24,687 bases of DNA from Gammaproteobacteria bacterium. GTDB lineage: Bacteria > Pseudomonadota > Gammaproteobacteria > Chromatiales > Chromatiaceae. The stretch is from assembly GCA_008080925.1 (NCBI GenBank), contig VMDJ01000018.1:1-24687 (forward strand), written 5' to 3'. Under the pieces are notes generated by a model. It saw only the letters and a list, made by a program, of their open reading frames with translations, was not told the origin of the DNA and searched no databases. Position numbers and translations under genes: made by a program. Positions 1-7,926 of the stretch are shown piece after piece (position 1 is the stretch's first letter; the number at the start of each line of letters is the position of its first letter).

Positions 1-258
1 CGCGTGACTGTTGTGGCAACTGGTTTGGAAGCGCCAGCTGCTCGATTGAGTGCCGTGCCTGATTCATTAGAGATGCCTGTGAAGAAAGTGGCGAACGGTG
101 ACCTTGTAGATGCGCAAGCAACTGAAGAGTCTTTGGATAAGCCAACGGTCATTCGTCAGAATCCTAAAAATCCAGCGAGCGAATATGTGAATGCTGCGAT
201 CTCTAAAGACATGGAGTTTTTGGATATCCCGGCCTTCTTACGCCGCCAAGCTGATTAA
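1..258 (+). CDS. ftsZ: Cell division protein FtsZ, C-terminal end (5' part outside window)
   Basis: Frame 1 is open from the first base and opens with residues RVTVVATGL, the typical end of the FtsZ GTPase/C-terminal domain. A low-complexity linker follows and the protein ends in DIPAFLRRQAD, the conserved peptide by which FtsZ binds FtsA, ZipA and other partners. About 85 residues are present; the GTP-binding domain lies upstream of the window. FtsZ polymerises into the cytoplasmic division ring. lpxC follows on the same strand, which is the usual end of the division and cell-wall (dcw) cluster in gammaproteobacteria. The linker varies between species, so the tail peptide and the neighbour carry the identification. 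Confidence 0.95.
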   Translation, partial: RVTVVATGLEAPAARLSAVPDSLEMPVKKVANGDLVDAQATEESLDKPTVIRQNPKNPASEYVNAAISKDMEFLDIPAFLRRQAD

Positions 259-306
259 CTTTTTAGTGTTTAGCACTTGAACTGAAGGGACTTTTTGCAG
301 AAAATA

Positions 307-318
307 AGGGAATTCCCT
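307..318. repeat. Perfect 12-bp palindrome between ftsZ and lpxC
   Basis: AGGGAATTCCCT is its own reverse complement. It sits mid-way in the 151-base ftsZ-lpxC gap, upstream of the candidate lpxC promoter. It could be a protein-binding site or chance; no U-rich tract follows, so it is not a terminator. Confidence 0.4.
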
Positions 319-350
319 AGCTGTATCCGGAGTATTGGGTTGCGCCTGGG

Positions 351-379
351 TTGTAGTAAAAGCTGTAACTCATTGTAAT
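351..379 (+). promoter_or_regulatory. Candidate promoter for lpxC
   Basis: A TTGTAG -35-like hexamer (351-356) and a TGTAAT -10-like hexamer (374-379) are separated by 17 bases, about 30 bases before the lpxC start. The -10 matches five of six consensus positions; the -35 matches only three. lpxC also commonly has its own promoter downstream of ftsZ in other species. This is pattern matching only. Confidence 0.3.
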
Positions 380-409
380 AACTCAATATTTTTTGGAATT
401 TTGCACAAA

Positions 410-1318
410 ATGATTAAACAACGCACGTTACGCAATGTGATTAAGGCAACCGGTGTAGGCCTACACACCGGCGAGAAAGTCTTGCTTACTTTGCGTCCAG
501 CAGCGGTCAATACAGGCATTATTTTTCGCCGTGTAGACTTGGATCCTGTTGTTGAAATCCCAGCAAAAGCAGACTTCGTTGGCGACACCATGTTGTCAAC
601 CACCCTTGTTAAAGAAGGTGTTCGTGTTTCAACGATTGAGCACTTGTTAGCTGCAATGGCGGGCTTAGGTATCGATAATGCCTACATCGACCTGACCTCG
701 TCAGAAGTTCCCATCATGGATGGAAGCGCGAGTCCTTTCGTGTTCTTGATCCAATCCGCTGGGATCGAAGAACAGAAAGCGGCGAAGCGCTTTATCCGTA
801 TCAAGAAGCCTATCGAAGTTACCCATGGTGACAAGGTTGCTCGTTTCGAGCCTTTCGAAGGTTTCAAAGTGAATTTCGATATTGATTTCGATCACCCTGT
901 CTTTGAGGACGGCGGTAATACGGTTGAAATCGACTTCTCATCAACCTCATTCGTTAAAGAAATTAGTCGCGCACGTACCTTTGGTTTCTTGCGTGATATC
1001 GAGGCTTTACGTGAGCGTGGTCTTGCCCTAGGTGGCAGCATGCAGAACGCGATTGTTGTTGATGATTTCCGTGTATTGAATGACGACGGTCTACGTTACG
1101 AAGATGAGTTCGTTAAGCACAAGGTGCTTGATGCAATTGGTGACTTGTATCTGCTGGGCTACAGCTTGATCGGTGCATTCTCGGGATATAAGTCGGGCCA
1201 TGCTCTAAATAACCAACTTTTACATGCTTTGGCTGCTGATCAGTCTGCGTGGGAAGAGGTTATTTTTGAAGACGAGTCAACCGCTCCAATCTCATACGCA
1301 AAACCTATTCAGGTTTAA
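410..1318 (+). CDS. lpxC: UDP-3-O-acyl-N-acetylglucosamine deacetylase LpxC
   Basis: This zinc enzyme catalyses the first committed step of lipid A synthesis, removing acetate from UDP-3-O-acyl-GlcNAc in the cytoplasm. The 302-residue product opens MIKQRTLRN, as in E. coli LpxC (305 residues), which fixes the ATG at 410; the frame is open further upstream but without homology. The zinc ligands H78, H237 and D241 are present, as are the catalytic E77 (in STIEHL) and H264 (in KSGHALNN). The ribosome binding site is weak (GGA about a dozen bases upstream). In E. coli LpxC is degraded by FtsH through its C-terminal tail; this tail (PISYAKPIQV) differs from the E. coli one. The stop codon overlaps that of the convergent dciA. 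Confidence 0.98.
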   Translation: MIKQRTLRNVIKATGVGLHTGEKVLLTLRPAAVNTGIIFRRVDLDPVVEIPAKADFVGDTMLSTTLVKEGVRVSTIEHLLAAMAGLGIDNAYIDLTSSEVPIMDGSASPFVFLIQSAGIEEQKAAKRFIRIKKPIEVTHGDKVARFEPFEGFKVNFDIDFDHPVFEDGGNTVEIDFSSTSFVKEISRARTFGFLRDIEALRERGLALGGSMQNAIVVDDFRVLNDDGLRYEDEFVKHKVLDAIGDLYLLGYSLIGAFSGYKSGHALNNQLLHALAADQSAWEEVIFEDESTAPISYAKPIQV

Positions 1319-1767
1319 TCCGTCAGTTTTCCCAACGTTTTCGCAAGACGCTGCATGGCGTGCTTGAGTTGTTCGTTTGACAGCGATTTAGCCGCATTTT
1401 CGACATGCTGAGTCGCCTTAGCTGTGAACTGCGGTTTAGCGCGTTGGGCAACCCGAAGGGGCTTGGTTTTAGCGATCGGGCGAGTGGCGATTTGCAGATC
1501 GCGAACTTGTGGGTATTTGCGTCGAATTGAAGCTAAAAGCTGCGGTTCGCTGAAGCGAATTTTAGCCGCCCAAAGCGAAGAATCGGTTACTATTCGCAAG
1601 CTATTTCCATCGAGTGAAATGACATGGCAGTGCTGAGCCACTTGGCCCGGCAAAGAGTCCTTCACTTGGTTAGCTAAATGCTGTTGCTGAGAAATGTTTT
1701 GATGCAGTCGACGCAATTCTTCATCAGCGTTCAAAACTTGGCGGATTGATTGCGGTCTTTTAGCCAT
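1315..1767 (-). CDS. dciA: DUF721/DciA-family protein (putative replicative helicase loader/operator)
   Basis: The 150-residue product has the DUF721 core in its first 95 residues, including the run SLWAAKIRFSEPQLL that is typical of the family, followed by a basic, Lys/Arg-rich tail. DciA proteins are widespread bacterial partners of the replicative helicase DnaB and are found where the phage-derived loader DnaC is absent. The same family occurs between lpxC and an M23 peptidase gene in Pseudomonas, which supports orthology. The gene is convergent with lpxC, sharing a TTAA at both stops, and divergent from the M23 gene with only 28 bases between starts, so its promoter must lie at least partly inside the M23 gene. 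The function is inferred from the family. Confidence 0.8.
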   Translation of the reverse strand: MAKRPQSIRQVLNADEELRRLHQNISQQQHLANQVKDSLPGQVAQHCHVISLDGNSLRIVTDSSLWAAKIRFSEPQLLASIRRKYPQVRDLQIATRPIAKTKPLRVAQRAKPQFTAKATQHVENAAKSLSNEQLKHAMQRLAKTLGKLTD

Positions 1768-1795
1768 TAAAACAAATACAACATTAGCGAGTCAG

Positions 1796-2713
1796 ATGAA
1801 CATCATCCTGATACCAAAATCACGTAAACACAAGCGCAGTGTGCAGATCAGTGCGGCGAAAGCTTCATTGTGGCTAGTGCCTAGCATGGCTGTGATGAGT
1901 GGTTTGTTGGTGTGGCTCGGTTATGTCATGGGTTCGGGTGTTCAGCCGAGTGTTGTCGATAAGCCAGTTGAAGCTTGGGTCGAAACCTTGCGTAAGAGTC
2001 AGCGAGCGGTTGCTGAACTGCGTGATGAACAACGCGCCAACATTGATGCATTAGCGATTCACATTGGTAATTTGCAAGCACGCTTGTTGCGCTTAGATGC
2101 TTTAGGTGAGCGCCTAGCTGAGCAAAGCGATGTGCACATTGCTGATCTGACATTTGATCAAGCGCCCGCAGTAGGTGGTTCAGAGCAGGGTGTTAATTCT
2201 TTGGAGTTAAAAGAACTAGCAGCTGAAATTGATAGACTGACCGGTTTGCTCGAAGAGCGTGAGGAAGCGCTCTTGTCGATTGAAGATCAACTCAGTCAGC
2301 GCGAACTTGTTGATGCGGTGACATTGTCAGGCAAACCAACACGCAAAGGTTGGATGTCGTCAGTATATGGCGAGCGCATTGATCCATTTAACGGTAAAAA
2401 GACTTTTCATCGCGGTGTCGACTTTGCTGGTAAAGAAGGTATCGACATTCATGCCATCGCTGGTGGTGTGGTTACGCGCTCAGAGTTATCCCCAGATTTT
2501 GGTAACGTGATCGAGATTCAACACATTGATGGCTACACCTCGCTCTATGCGCACAATGAAAAGAACCTCGTTGGCTTGGGTGACATCATTAATAAAGGCC
2601 AAGTGATAGCCCTGCTTGGTAGCACAGGTCGTTCGAATGGCCCGCATGTGCATCTTGAGGTGCATCAAAATGGAAAACATATCAATCCGAGCCGCTTCAT
2701 CCGCGCCCCTTAA
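1796..2713 (+). CDS. Membrane-anchored M23-family peptidase
   Basis: The 305-residue protein has one membrane segment near residues 24-46, a periplasmic coiled-coil-like stretch around 58-170 rich in Leu, Glu and Arg, and a C-terminal M23 (LytM/peptidase family M23) domain around 186-302. The zinc site looks intact: H205 and D209 in HRGVDF, and H286 in HVHLE, with H253 in YAH nearby. It is therefore likely an active peptidoglycan endopeptidase and not a degenerate EnvC-type activator. The neighbourhood (lpxC before, secA after) matches the Pseudomonas arrangement. The exact bond cleaved is not visible from the sequence. A weak ribosome binding site precedes the ATG. Confidence 0.9.
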   Translation: MNIILIPKSRKHKRSVQISAAKASLWLVPSMAVMSGLLVWLGYVMGSGVQPSVVDKPVEAWVETLRKSQRAVAELRDEQRANIDALAIHIGNLQARLLRLDALGERLAEQSDVHIADLTFDQAPAVGGSEQGVNSLELKELAAEIDRLTGLLEEREEALLSIEDQLSQRELVDAVTLSGKPTRKGWMSSVYGERIDPFNGKKTFHRGVDFAGKEGIDIHAIAGGVVTRSELSPDFGNVIEIQHIDGYTSLYAHNEKNLVGLGDIINKGQVIALLGSTGRSNGPHVHLEVHQNGKHINPSRFIRAP

Positions 2714-2720
2714 TTTTGCT

Positions 2721-2738
2721 CGCCCCTGTTTAAGGGCG
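2721..2738 (+). terminator. Small hairpin between M23 gene and secA
   Basis: CGCCC (2721-2725) can pair with GGGCG (2734-2738) across an 8-base loop, followed by the mixed tract TCTCTTGTTT. The stem is only 5 bp and the U-run is interrupted, so this is at best a weak terminator or attenuator before secA. Confidence 0.35.
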
Positions 2739-2786
2739 TCTCTTGTTTCCATTGTCTAAAACTGTATTGCCTCAAAGGCCAATCCT

Positions 2787-5585
2787 ATGATCAGCAAAAT
2801 AATGAAAAAGGTGTTTGGCAGTCGTAACGATCGACTCGTCAAACGCATGATGAAAACGGTTCAACAAATTAATGACCTTGAGCCTGAAGTAAGTGCGCTA
2901 AGCGATGAGCAGCTGAAAGCGAAAACCCAAGAGTTTCGTGACCGCTTAGACAGTGGCGCAAGCCTCGATGATTTGATGCCGGAAGCCTTTGCGGTTGTGC
3001 GCGAGGCAGGTAAGCGTGTCATGGGTATGCGCCACTTTGACGTCCAGTTGATCGGCGGCATGGTGCTTAATCAAGGCAAGATTGCTGAGATGCGTACCGG
3101 TGAAGGTAAGACGTTGGTGGCAACCTTGGCGGCGTATTTGAATGCTTTGCCAGCTAAAGGTATGCACGTTGTCACGGTAAATGACTACTTGGCGCGACGT
3201 GACGCTGCTTGGATGGGTCGTCTTTATAACTTCTTAGGATTAAGCACGGGTGTTATAAACTCATCCGGTGCGGAAGGACCTGATGCTGCATCGTTTAAAG
3301 TCGATCTGAACTTTGAAGGTGCAGATGGTCACCAGCATTTACGTCCATGTACCCGTCGTGAGGCATACGACTGCGACATTACTTACGGTACCAATAACGA
3401 ATTTGGTTTCGACTATCTACGTGACAATATGTCCTTCTCGGCAGAGCAGCGAGCACAACGCAGAGCGTTCGCGATTGTCGACGAGGTTGACTCGATCTTG
3501 ATTGACGAAGCGCGTACGCCGTTGATTATTTCGGGTCCTGCTGAAGATAGTTCGCAAACCTATCTGGCAGTGAATGACATTCCCGCTCAGCTGACACGTC
3601 AAGATCCAATCACTAATGATGAAGGGAAGCCCGATTTTGGACCGGGTGATTATGCAGTTGATGAAAAGGCGAAACAGATTTTCCTCAGTGACGATGGTCA
3701 CGAAAAAGTCGAAGAGATCCTCACGCAAAAAGGTTTGTTAGCAGAGGGTGAGAGTCTTTATGACTCCGCCAATATCATGCTGATGCACCACGTGATGGCA
3801 GCATTACGTGCGCATGTGTTGTTTACGATCAATGTTGATTACATTGTTAAAGATGGCCAAATTGTTATCGTTGATGAATTCACTGGCCGTACGATGCCCG
3901 GACGTCGTTGGTCAGAAGGTTTGCATCAAGCGGTTGAAGCAAAAGAAGGCGTGCCAATTCAGCACGAGAACCAAACGCTGGCATCTATCACCTTCCAGAA
4001 CTTCTTCCGTCTCTATGAAAAGCTCTCTGGTATGACGGGTACGGCAGACACCGAAGCCTTCGAATTCCAGCAGATCTATGGTCTTGAGGTTGTGGTTATC
4101 CCAACCAATACGCCAGTTCAACGTGATGACCAAACGGATTTGATCTTCATGACACAACAAGAGAAATACGCAGCGATCATCAAAGATGTGGCTGATTGTG
4201 TAGAGCGTGGTCAGCCGGTGTTGGTCGGTACAGCTTCGATTGAAGTGTCGGAGTTGGTAGCTAATTTACTCAATGAAGCAAAGATTAAGCACCAGGTTTT
4301 GAACGCAAAGCAGCACGAGCGTGAAGCTTTTGTTGTAGCAGAAGCTGGTCGTCCAGGCGCAGTTACCATTGCAACCAATATGGCAGGTCGTGGTACTGAC
4401 ATTGTGCTCGGCGGTAATGTTGAGATCGAGATCGAACAACTCGGTGCTAGTACTGATCAAGCTCAAATTGACGCGGTTCGTGCAGATCAAAAGCAGCGCC
4501 ACAAGCAAGTGCTAGAAGCTGGTGGTTTGCGTGTAATCGGTACCGAGCGTCATGAATCACGCCGTATTGATAATCAGTTACGTGGTCGTTCAGGCCGTCA
4601 AGGTGACCCGGGCTCATCGCGTTTCTATTTATCTCTTGAAGATAGTTTGATGCGCATCTTTGCGTCTGAGCGTGTTGCAGGTTTGATGCAAAAGCTTGGT
4701 ATGCAGGAAGGTGAAGCGATTGAACACCCATGGGTGAATAAAGCGATCGAGAATGCACAACGCAAAGTTGAAGGTCGTAACTTCGATATTCGTAAGAACT
4801 TGCTTGATTATGACGATGTTGCGAATGATCAGCGTAAGGTGGTTTACCGTCAGCGTGACGACTTAATGAACGTCGAAGATGTGTCTGACGAAATCCAAGA
4901 GATTCGTGAAGAAGTCGTCAATGACATGATCGATATGTATATCCCACCACAAAGCTTGGAAGAACAATGGGATGTTGAAGGTCTGACGGAAGCGTTAAAA
5001 GAACACTACGACATTCACTCACCTATCCAGCAATGGTTAGATGACGATGATGACCTACACGAAGAAACCTTGCGCCAGAGGATCTTGGATCAAATCATTG
5101 ATGTGTATAAAGCGAAAGAGGCTCAAGCGGGCCCTGAGCAAATGCGTCGCATTGAAAAAGAGGTCATGTTGTATGTCCTTGATACGCAATGGAAAGAGCA
5201 TTTAGCAGCAATGGATTATCTCCGTAACAGTATTCATTTACGTGGCTATGCTCAAAAGAATCCTAAGCAAGAGTACAAGCGCGAGGCATTTGAAATGTTC
5301 TCCGCTATGCTCGGTTCAATGAAGCAAGAGGTTGTGCAGATCCTGACGCGTCTTCAGTTACAAGAGATGCCGCAGCCAGAGCCACAACCAGATCCAACTG
5401 AATTTAATTTTCAACACGAAGAGTTCACCGGTTTAGGTGAGCCAGAGCAAGCGAATGTGATGCCAGAGGCGGCTGAGGAAGAGCAGCAGCCTTATGTTCG
5501 CCCTGATAAAAAAGTGGGTCGAAACGAGCCTTGTCCTTGTGGTTCGGGCAAAAAGTTTAAACAGTGTCACGGTAAGTTAAATTAA
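2787..5585 (+). CDS. secA: Preprotein translocase ATPase SecA
   Basis: SecA is the ATPase that drives unfolded preproteins through SecYEG. The 932-residue product is slightly longer than E. coli SecA (901). It carries Walker A MRTGEGKT at residues 102-109, the DEVDSILIDEARTPL segment in nucleotide-binding domain 1, NMAGRGTDI and RGRSGRQGDPG in domain 2, and the C-terminal zinc/SecB-binding motif with C916, C918, C927 and H928. No secM-like arrest gene lies upstream as in E. coli; instead there is a 73-base gap with a weak hairpin after the M23 gene. argJ begins at the base after the secA stop, so the two are probably translated from one mRNA. Confidence 0.99.
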   Translation: MISKIMKKVFGSRNDRLVKRMMKTVQQINDLEPEVSALSDEQLKAKTQEFRDRLDSGASLDDLMPEAFAVVREAGKRVMGMRHFDVQLIGGMVLNQGKIAEMRTGEGKTLVATLAAYLNALPAKGMHVVTVNDYLARRDAAWMGRLYNFLGLSTGVINSSGAEGPDAASFKVDLNFEGADGHQHLRPCTRREAYDCDITYGTNNEFGFDYLRDNMSFSAEQRAQRRAFAIVDEVDSILIDEARTPLIISGPAEDSSQTYLAVNDIPAQLTRQDPITNDEGKPDFGPGDYAVDEKAKQIFLSDDGHEKVEEILTQKGLLAEGESLYDSANIMLMHHVMAALRAHVLFTINVDYIVKDGQIVIVDEFTGRTMPGRRWSEGLHQAVEAKEGVPIQHENQTLASITFQNFFRLYEKLSGMTGTADTEAFEFQQIYGLEVVVIPTNTPVQRDDQTDLIFMTQQEKYAAIIKDVADCVERGQPVLVGTASIEVSELVANLLNEAKIKHQVLNAKQHEREAFVVAEAGRPGAVTIATNMAGRGTDIVLGGNVEIEIEQLGASTDQAQIDAVRADQKQRHKQVLEAGGLRVIGTERHESRRIDNQLRGRSGRQGDPGSSRFYLSLEDSLMRIFASERVAGLMQKLGMQEGEAIEHPWVNKAIENAQRKVEGRNFDIRKNLLDYDDVANDQRKVVYRQRDDLMNVEDVSDEIQEIREEVVNDMIDMYIPPQSLEEQWDVEGLTEALKEHYDIHSPIQQWLDDDDDLHEETLRQRILDQIIDVYKAKEAQAGPEQMRRIEKEVMLYVLDTQWKEHLAAMDYLRNSIHLRGYAQKNPKQEYKREAFEMFSAMLGSMKQEVVQILTRLQLQEMPQPEPQPDPTEFNFQHEEFTGLGEPEQANVMPEAAEEEQQPYVRPDKKVGRNEPCPCGSGKKFKQCHGKLN

Positions 5586-6794
5586 ATGAGCAACAACGAA
5601 TTGATGGCAGGGGTAGGCTTGTCAGTATCAGGTGTTCGATTAGCTACGGCTGCAGCTGGAATTCGTTATAAAAATCGAAAAGACGTTTGTCTCATTGAGC
5701 TTGCTCAAGGTGGCACAGCTGCCGGAGTTTTTACAAAAAATAAATTCTGCGCTGCGCCCGTGCATGTCGCCAAAGAGAATTTGGCTAAAGATCCAGTGCG
5801 TTATTTGATTATCAATTCAGGTAACGCAAATGCAGGTACAGGTGATGAGGGTATGCGTGCCGCTCGCGAAACGTGCCGCACAGTCGCAGCGCTTGCGGGA
5901 TGTCCTATGAGCCAAGTGTTGCCTTTTTCAACGGGTGTTATCGGGCAAGACTTACCCATTCTGCCTTTTCAGCAGGCGATGCCGAGCTTGATGTCAGAAT
6001 TAAGCGAAGATGGTTGGGAAGATGCAGCTCGTACCATCATGACAACTGATACGCGCCCTAAATATTGCTCGAAGCAGATCGAGCTTGATGGCGAAACAAT
6101 CACGATTACTGGAATCGCAAAAGGTTCCGGCATGATTCACCCGAACATGGCGACCATGCTCGGTTATGTGGCAACGGATGCCAAGATCGATCAAAAGCGA
6201 CTGCAATCAATGTTAGCTAAAGGTGTTGATCCTTCGTTTAACAGCATTACCGTCGATGGTGATACCTCAACCAATGATGCGTGTGTGTTGTTGGCAAGTG
6301 GTGCCTCTGGTGTGGAGATCACTGATACACATCAAGAGGTTTTCCAGTCAGCACTGAACGAGGTTTTGTTCTACTTGGCGCGCGAAATCGTGCGTGATGG
6401 CGAGGGTGCCACTAAGCTCGTTGAGATCGCAGTCGAGGGCGCTAAAGATGATGCAGAAGCTAAAGCGGTTGCATTCACTGTTGCGCATTCACCTTTATGT
6501 AAGACTGCTTGGTTTGCATCTGATCCTAACTGGGGGCGTGTTTTAGCCGCTGTCGGCCGTGCACCCATAGATCATCTCGATATTGATGCGCTTAAGATCT
6601 ATCTTGATGATGTTTTGCTTGTTAGTGACGGTGGTCGCGCAGCAAGCTATACCGAAGAGCAGGGGCAAAGCGTATTAAATAAAGACGCTTTCGAGATCCG
6701 TGTAATCATGAATGAAGGCAAAGGTACTGCGAGAGTGCTGACGTGTGACTTCTCTTACGATTACGTCAAGATCAATGCGGAGTACCGTTCGTAA
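5586..6794 (+). CDS. argJ: Bifunctional glutamate N-acetyltransferase / N-acetylglutamate synthase ArgJ
   Basis: ArgJ transfers acetyl from N-acetylornithine to glutamate in the cyclic arginine pathway, and some members also use acetyl-CoA. The 402-residue product has the autocleavage site in KGSGMIHPNMATML: the chain is expected to split between A189 and T190, with T190 becoming the nucleophile of the beta subunit. The start ATG directly abuts the secA stop (no gap), so its ribosome binding site lies in secA codons and is weak. The secA-argJ-mutT order is shared with Pseudomonas. Whether it is mono- or bifunctional cannot be read from this sequence. Confidence 0.97.
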   Translation: MSNNELMAGVGLSVSGVRLATAAAGIRYKNRKDVCLIELAQGGTAAGVFTKNKFCAAPVHVAKENLAKDPVRYLIINSGNANAGTGDEGMRAARETCRTVAALAGCPMSQVLPFSTGVIGQDLPILPFQQAMPSLMSELSEDGWEDAARTIMTTDTRPKYCSKQIELDGETITITGIAKGSGMIHPNMATMLGYVATDAKIDQKRLQSMLAKGVDPSFNSITVDGDTSTNDACVLLASGASGVEITDTHQEVFQSALNEVLFYLAREIVRDGEGATKLVEIAVEGAKDDAEAKAVAFTVAHSPLCKTAWFASDPNWGRVLAAVGRAPIDHLDIDALKIYLDDVLLVSDGGRAASYTEEQGQSVLNKDAFEIRVIMNEGKGTARVLTCDFSYDYVKINAEYRS

Positions 6795-6796
6795 CG

Positions 6797-7738
6797 ATGT
6801 CGGATTGGATTCATGTGGTGGCAGGTGTCTTGCGTGATGCGCAGGGAAACATCCTGTTAGCACAGCGACCAGTCGATAAGCATCTCGGCGGTCTTTGGGA
6901 GTTTCCTGGCGGTAAATGCGAAGTAAATGAGTCTGCGGTTGATGCCTTGTCTCGCGAACTGCATGAAGAGTTGGGAATTGCTGAGATCTCCTTTCGCCCT
7001 CTAATCCAAGTGCGTCACGACTATGGCGATAAAAAGATCTTTCTTGATGTCTATTTGGTAACTGATTGGCAAGGTGAGCCGGTCGGTAAAGAAGGACAGC
7101 CACTTGCTTGGGTGAGTCAAAATGAGATGGAGCAATACGATATGCCAGCAGCAGATGAGCCAATTATTAAGGCACTTAAATTACCCACGCGATATTTGAT
7201 TACACCGCCAGATCTTTCAGTAACAGAGGTATTAGATCAGCTAAAAGTGAACCTCGAGAAGGGTGAGCGACTTTTCCAATGGCGCTTGTTTGGTTTAAAT
7301 GCAGATGACTGGTCTGAGACATTGGCTCAAGCAAATGCATTAGCGGCTAGCTATGACGCTAGCATCATGGTGAATGCCTCAGTTGATGATCAAAAAACGT
7401 ATCAATTGACATCGTGGCATCTCAATAGCCGTCAATTGCATGATCTTAATGAGCGACCTGATGGTGTCGTTATGTTGTCTGCTTCTTGTCATAACGAAAT
7501 AGATCTTCAGCAGGCTGAAAAGCTCGGTGTGGATTTTTGTGTCTTATCGCCGGTGCTGCCAACGCGTTCTCATCCAGATGCGACACCTTTGGGTTGGGCT
7601 GTATTTAAGGACTTGGTCGAAAAGGTTAATGTGCCAGTGTATGCCTTAGGTGGGATGTCACCTGAACAAGAAGCAAAAGCACTTGAATCCGGCGCTCAAG
7701 GTGTTGCGGGAATTCGAGGGCTTTGGCGAAGCGCTTAA
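6797..7738 (+). CDS. Nudix hydrolase (MutT-like) fused to a ThiE/TenI-like domain
   Basis: The 313-residue protein has two parts. Residues 1-128 form a MutT-like Nudix domain with a complete Nudix box at 39-61 (G-x5-E-x7-REL-x-EE-x-GI), as in enzymes that remove 8-oxo-dGTP from the nucleotide pool. Residues about 135-313 resemble thiamine-phosphate synthase/TenI barrels, with SPVLPTRSHPDATPLGW and the end motif ALGGMSPEQ. The usual HLGQ substrate-loop sequence of ThiE is replaced by LNSRQL, so thiamine-phosphate synthesis is doubtful. This fusion is common in gammaproteobacteria next to argJ. It starts 2 bases after argJ and ends with a 4-base stop overlap against yacG. Confidence 0.92.
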   Translation: MSDWIHVVAGVLRDAQGNILLAQRPVDKHLGGLWEFPGGKCEVNESAVDALSRELHEELGIAEISFRPLIQVRHDYGDKKIFLDVYLVTDWQGEPVGKEGQPLAWVSQNEMEQYDMPAADEPIIKALKLPTRYLITPPDLSVTEVLDQLKVNLEKGERLFQWRLFGLNADDWSETLAQANALAASYDASIMVNASVDDQKTYQLTSWHLNSRQLHDLNERPDGVVMLSASCHNEIDLQQAEKLGVDFCVLSPVLPTRSHPDATPLGWAVFKDLVEKVNVPVYALGGMSPEQEAKALESGAQGVAGIRGLWRSA

Positions 7739-7926
7739 TGTAGTGAGCTTGAGTCGTCTTCGGGTGGGAAGTGTGGATTACCGGGAATACGCTTCTCTTC
7801 ATCCAGCCACTCTCCTAAATCAATTAAGCGACAACGCTTGCTACAAAAGGGGCGATAAGGTGAGTCTTCAGACCAAATGACATCAGCATTGCAGGTAGGG
7901 CAGCTAACCGTTTTGGCTTTCTTCAT
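7735..7926 (-). CDS. yacG: DNA gyrase inhibitor YacG (zinc-binding)
   Basis: The 63-residue zinc protein has the spacing C9-x2-C12-x15-C28-x3-C32 and the conserved PFCSKRCRLIDLGEW motif of YacG, which binds GyrB and blocks DNA binding by gyrase in E. coli. The ATG at 7926 is chosen because its ATGA overlaps the stop of zapD by 4 bases, a typical translational coupling; a TTG nine bases earlier has no properly spaced ribosome binding site. An acidic tail (EDDSSS) closes the protein. The order coaE-zapD-yacG matches E. coli. Confidence 0.95.
   Translation of the reverse strand: MKKAKTVSCPTCNADVIWSEDSPYRPFCSKRCRLIDLGEWLDEEKRIPGNPHFPPEDDSSSLH

Noticed and set aside
2714..2786. secM-type arrest gene before secA
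   Set aside because: The gap is 73 bases and holds no frame with a signal or arrest motif.
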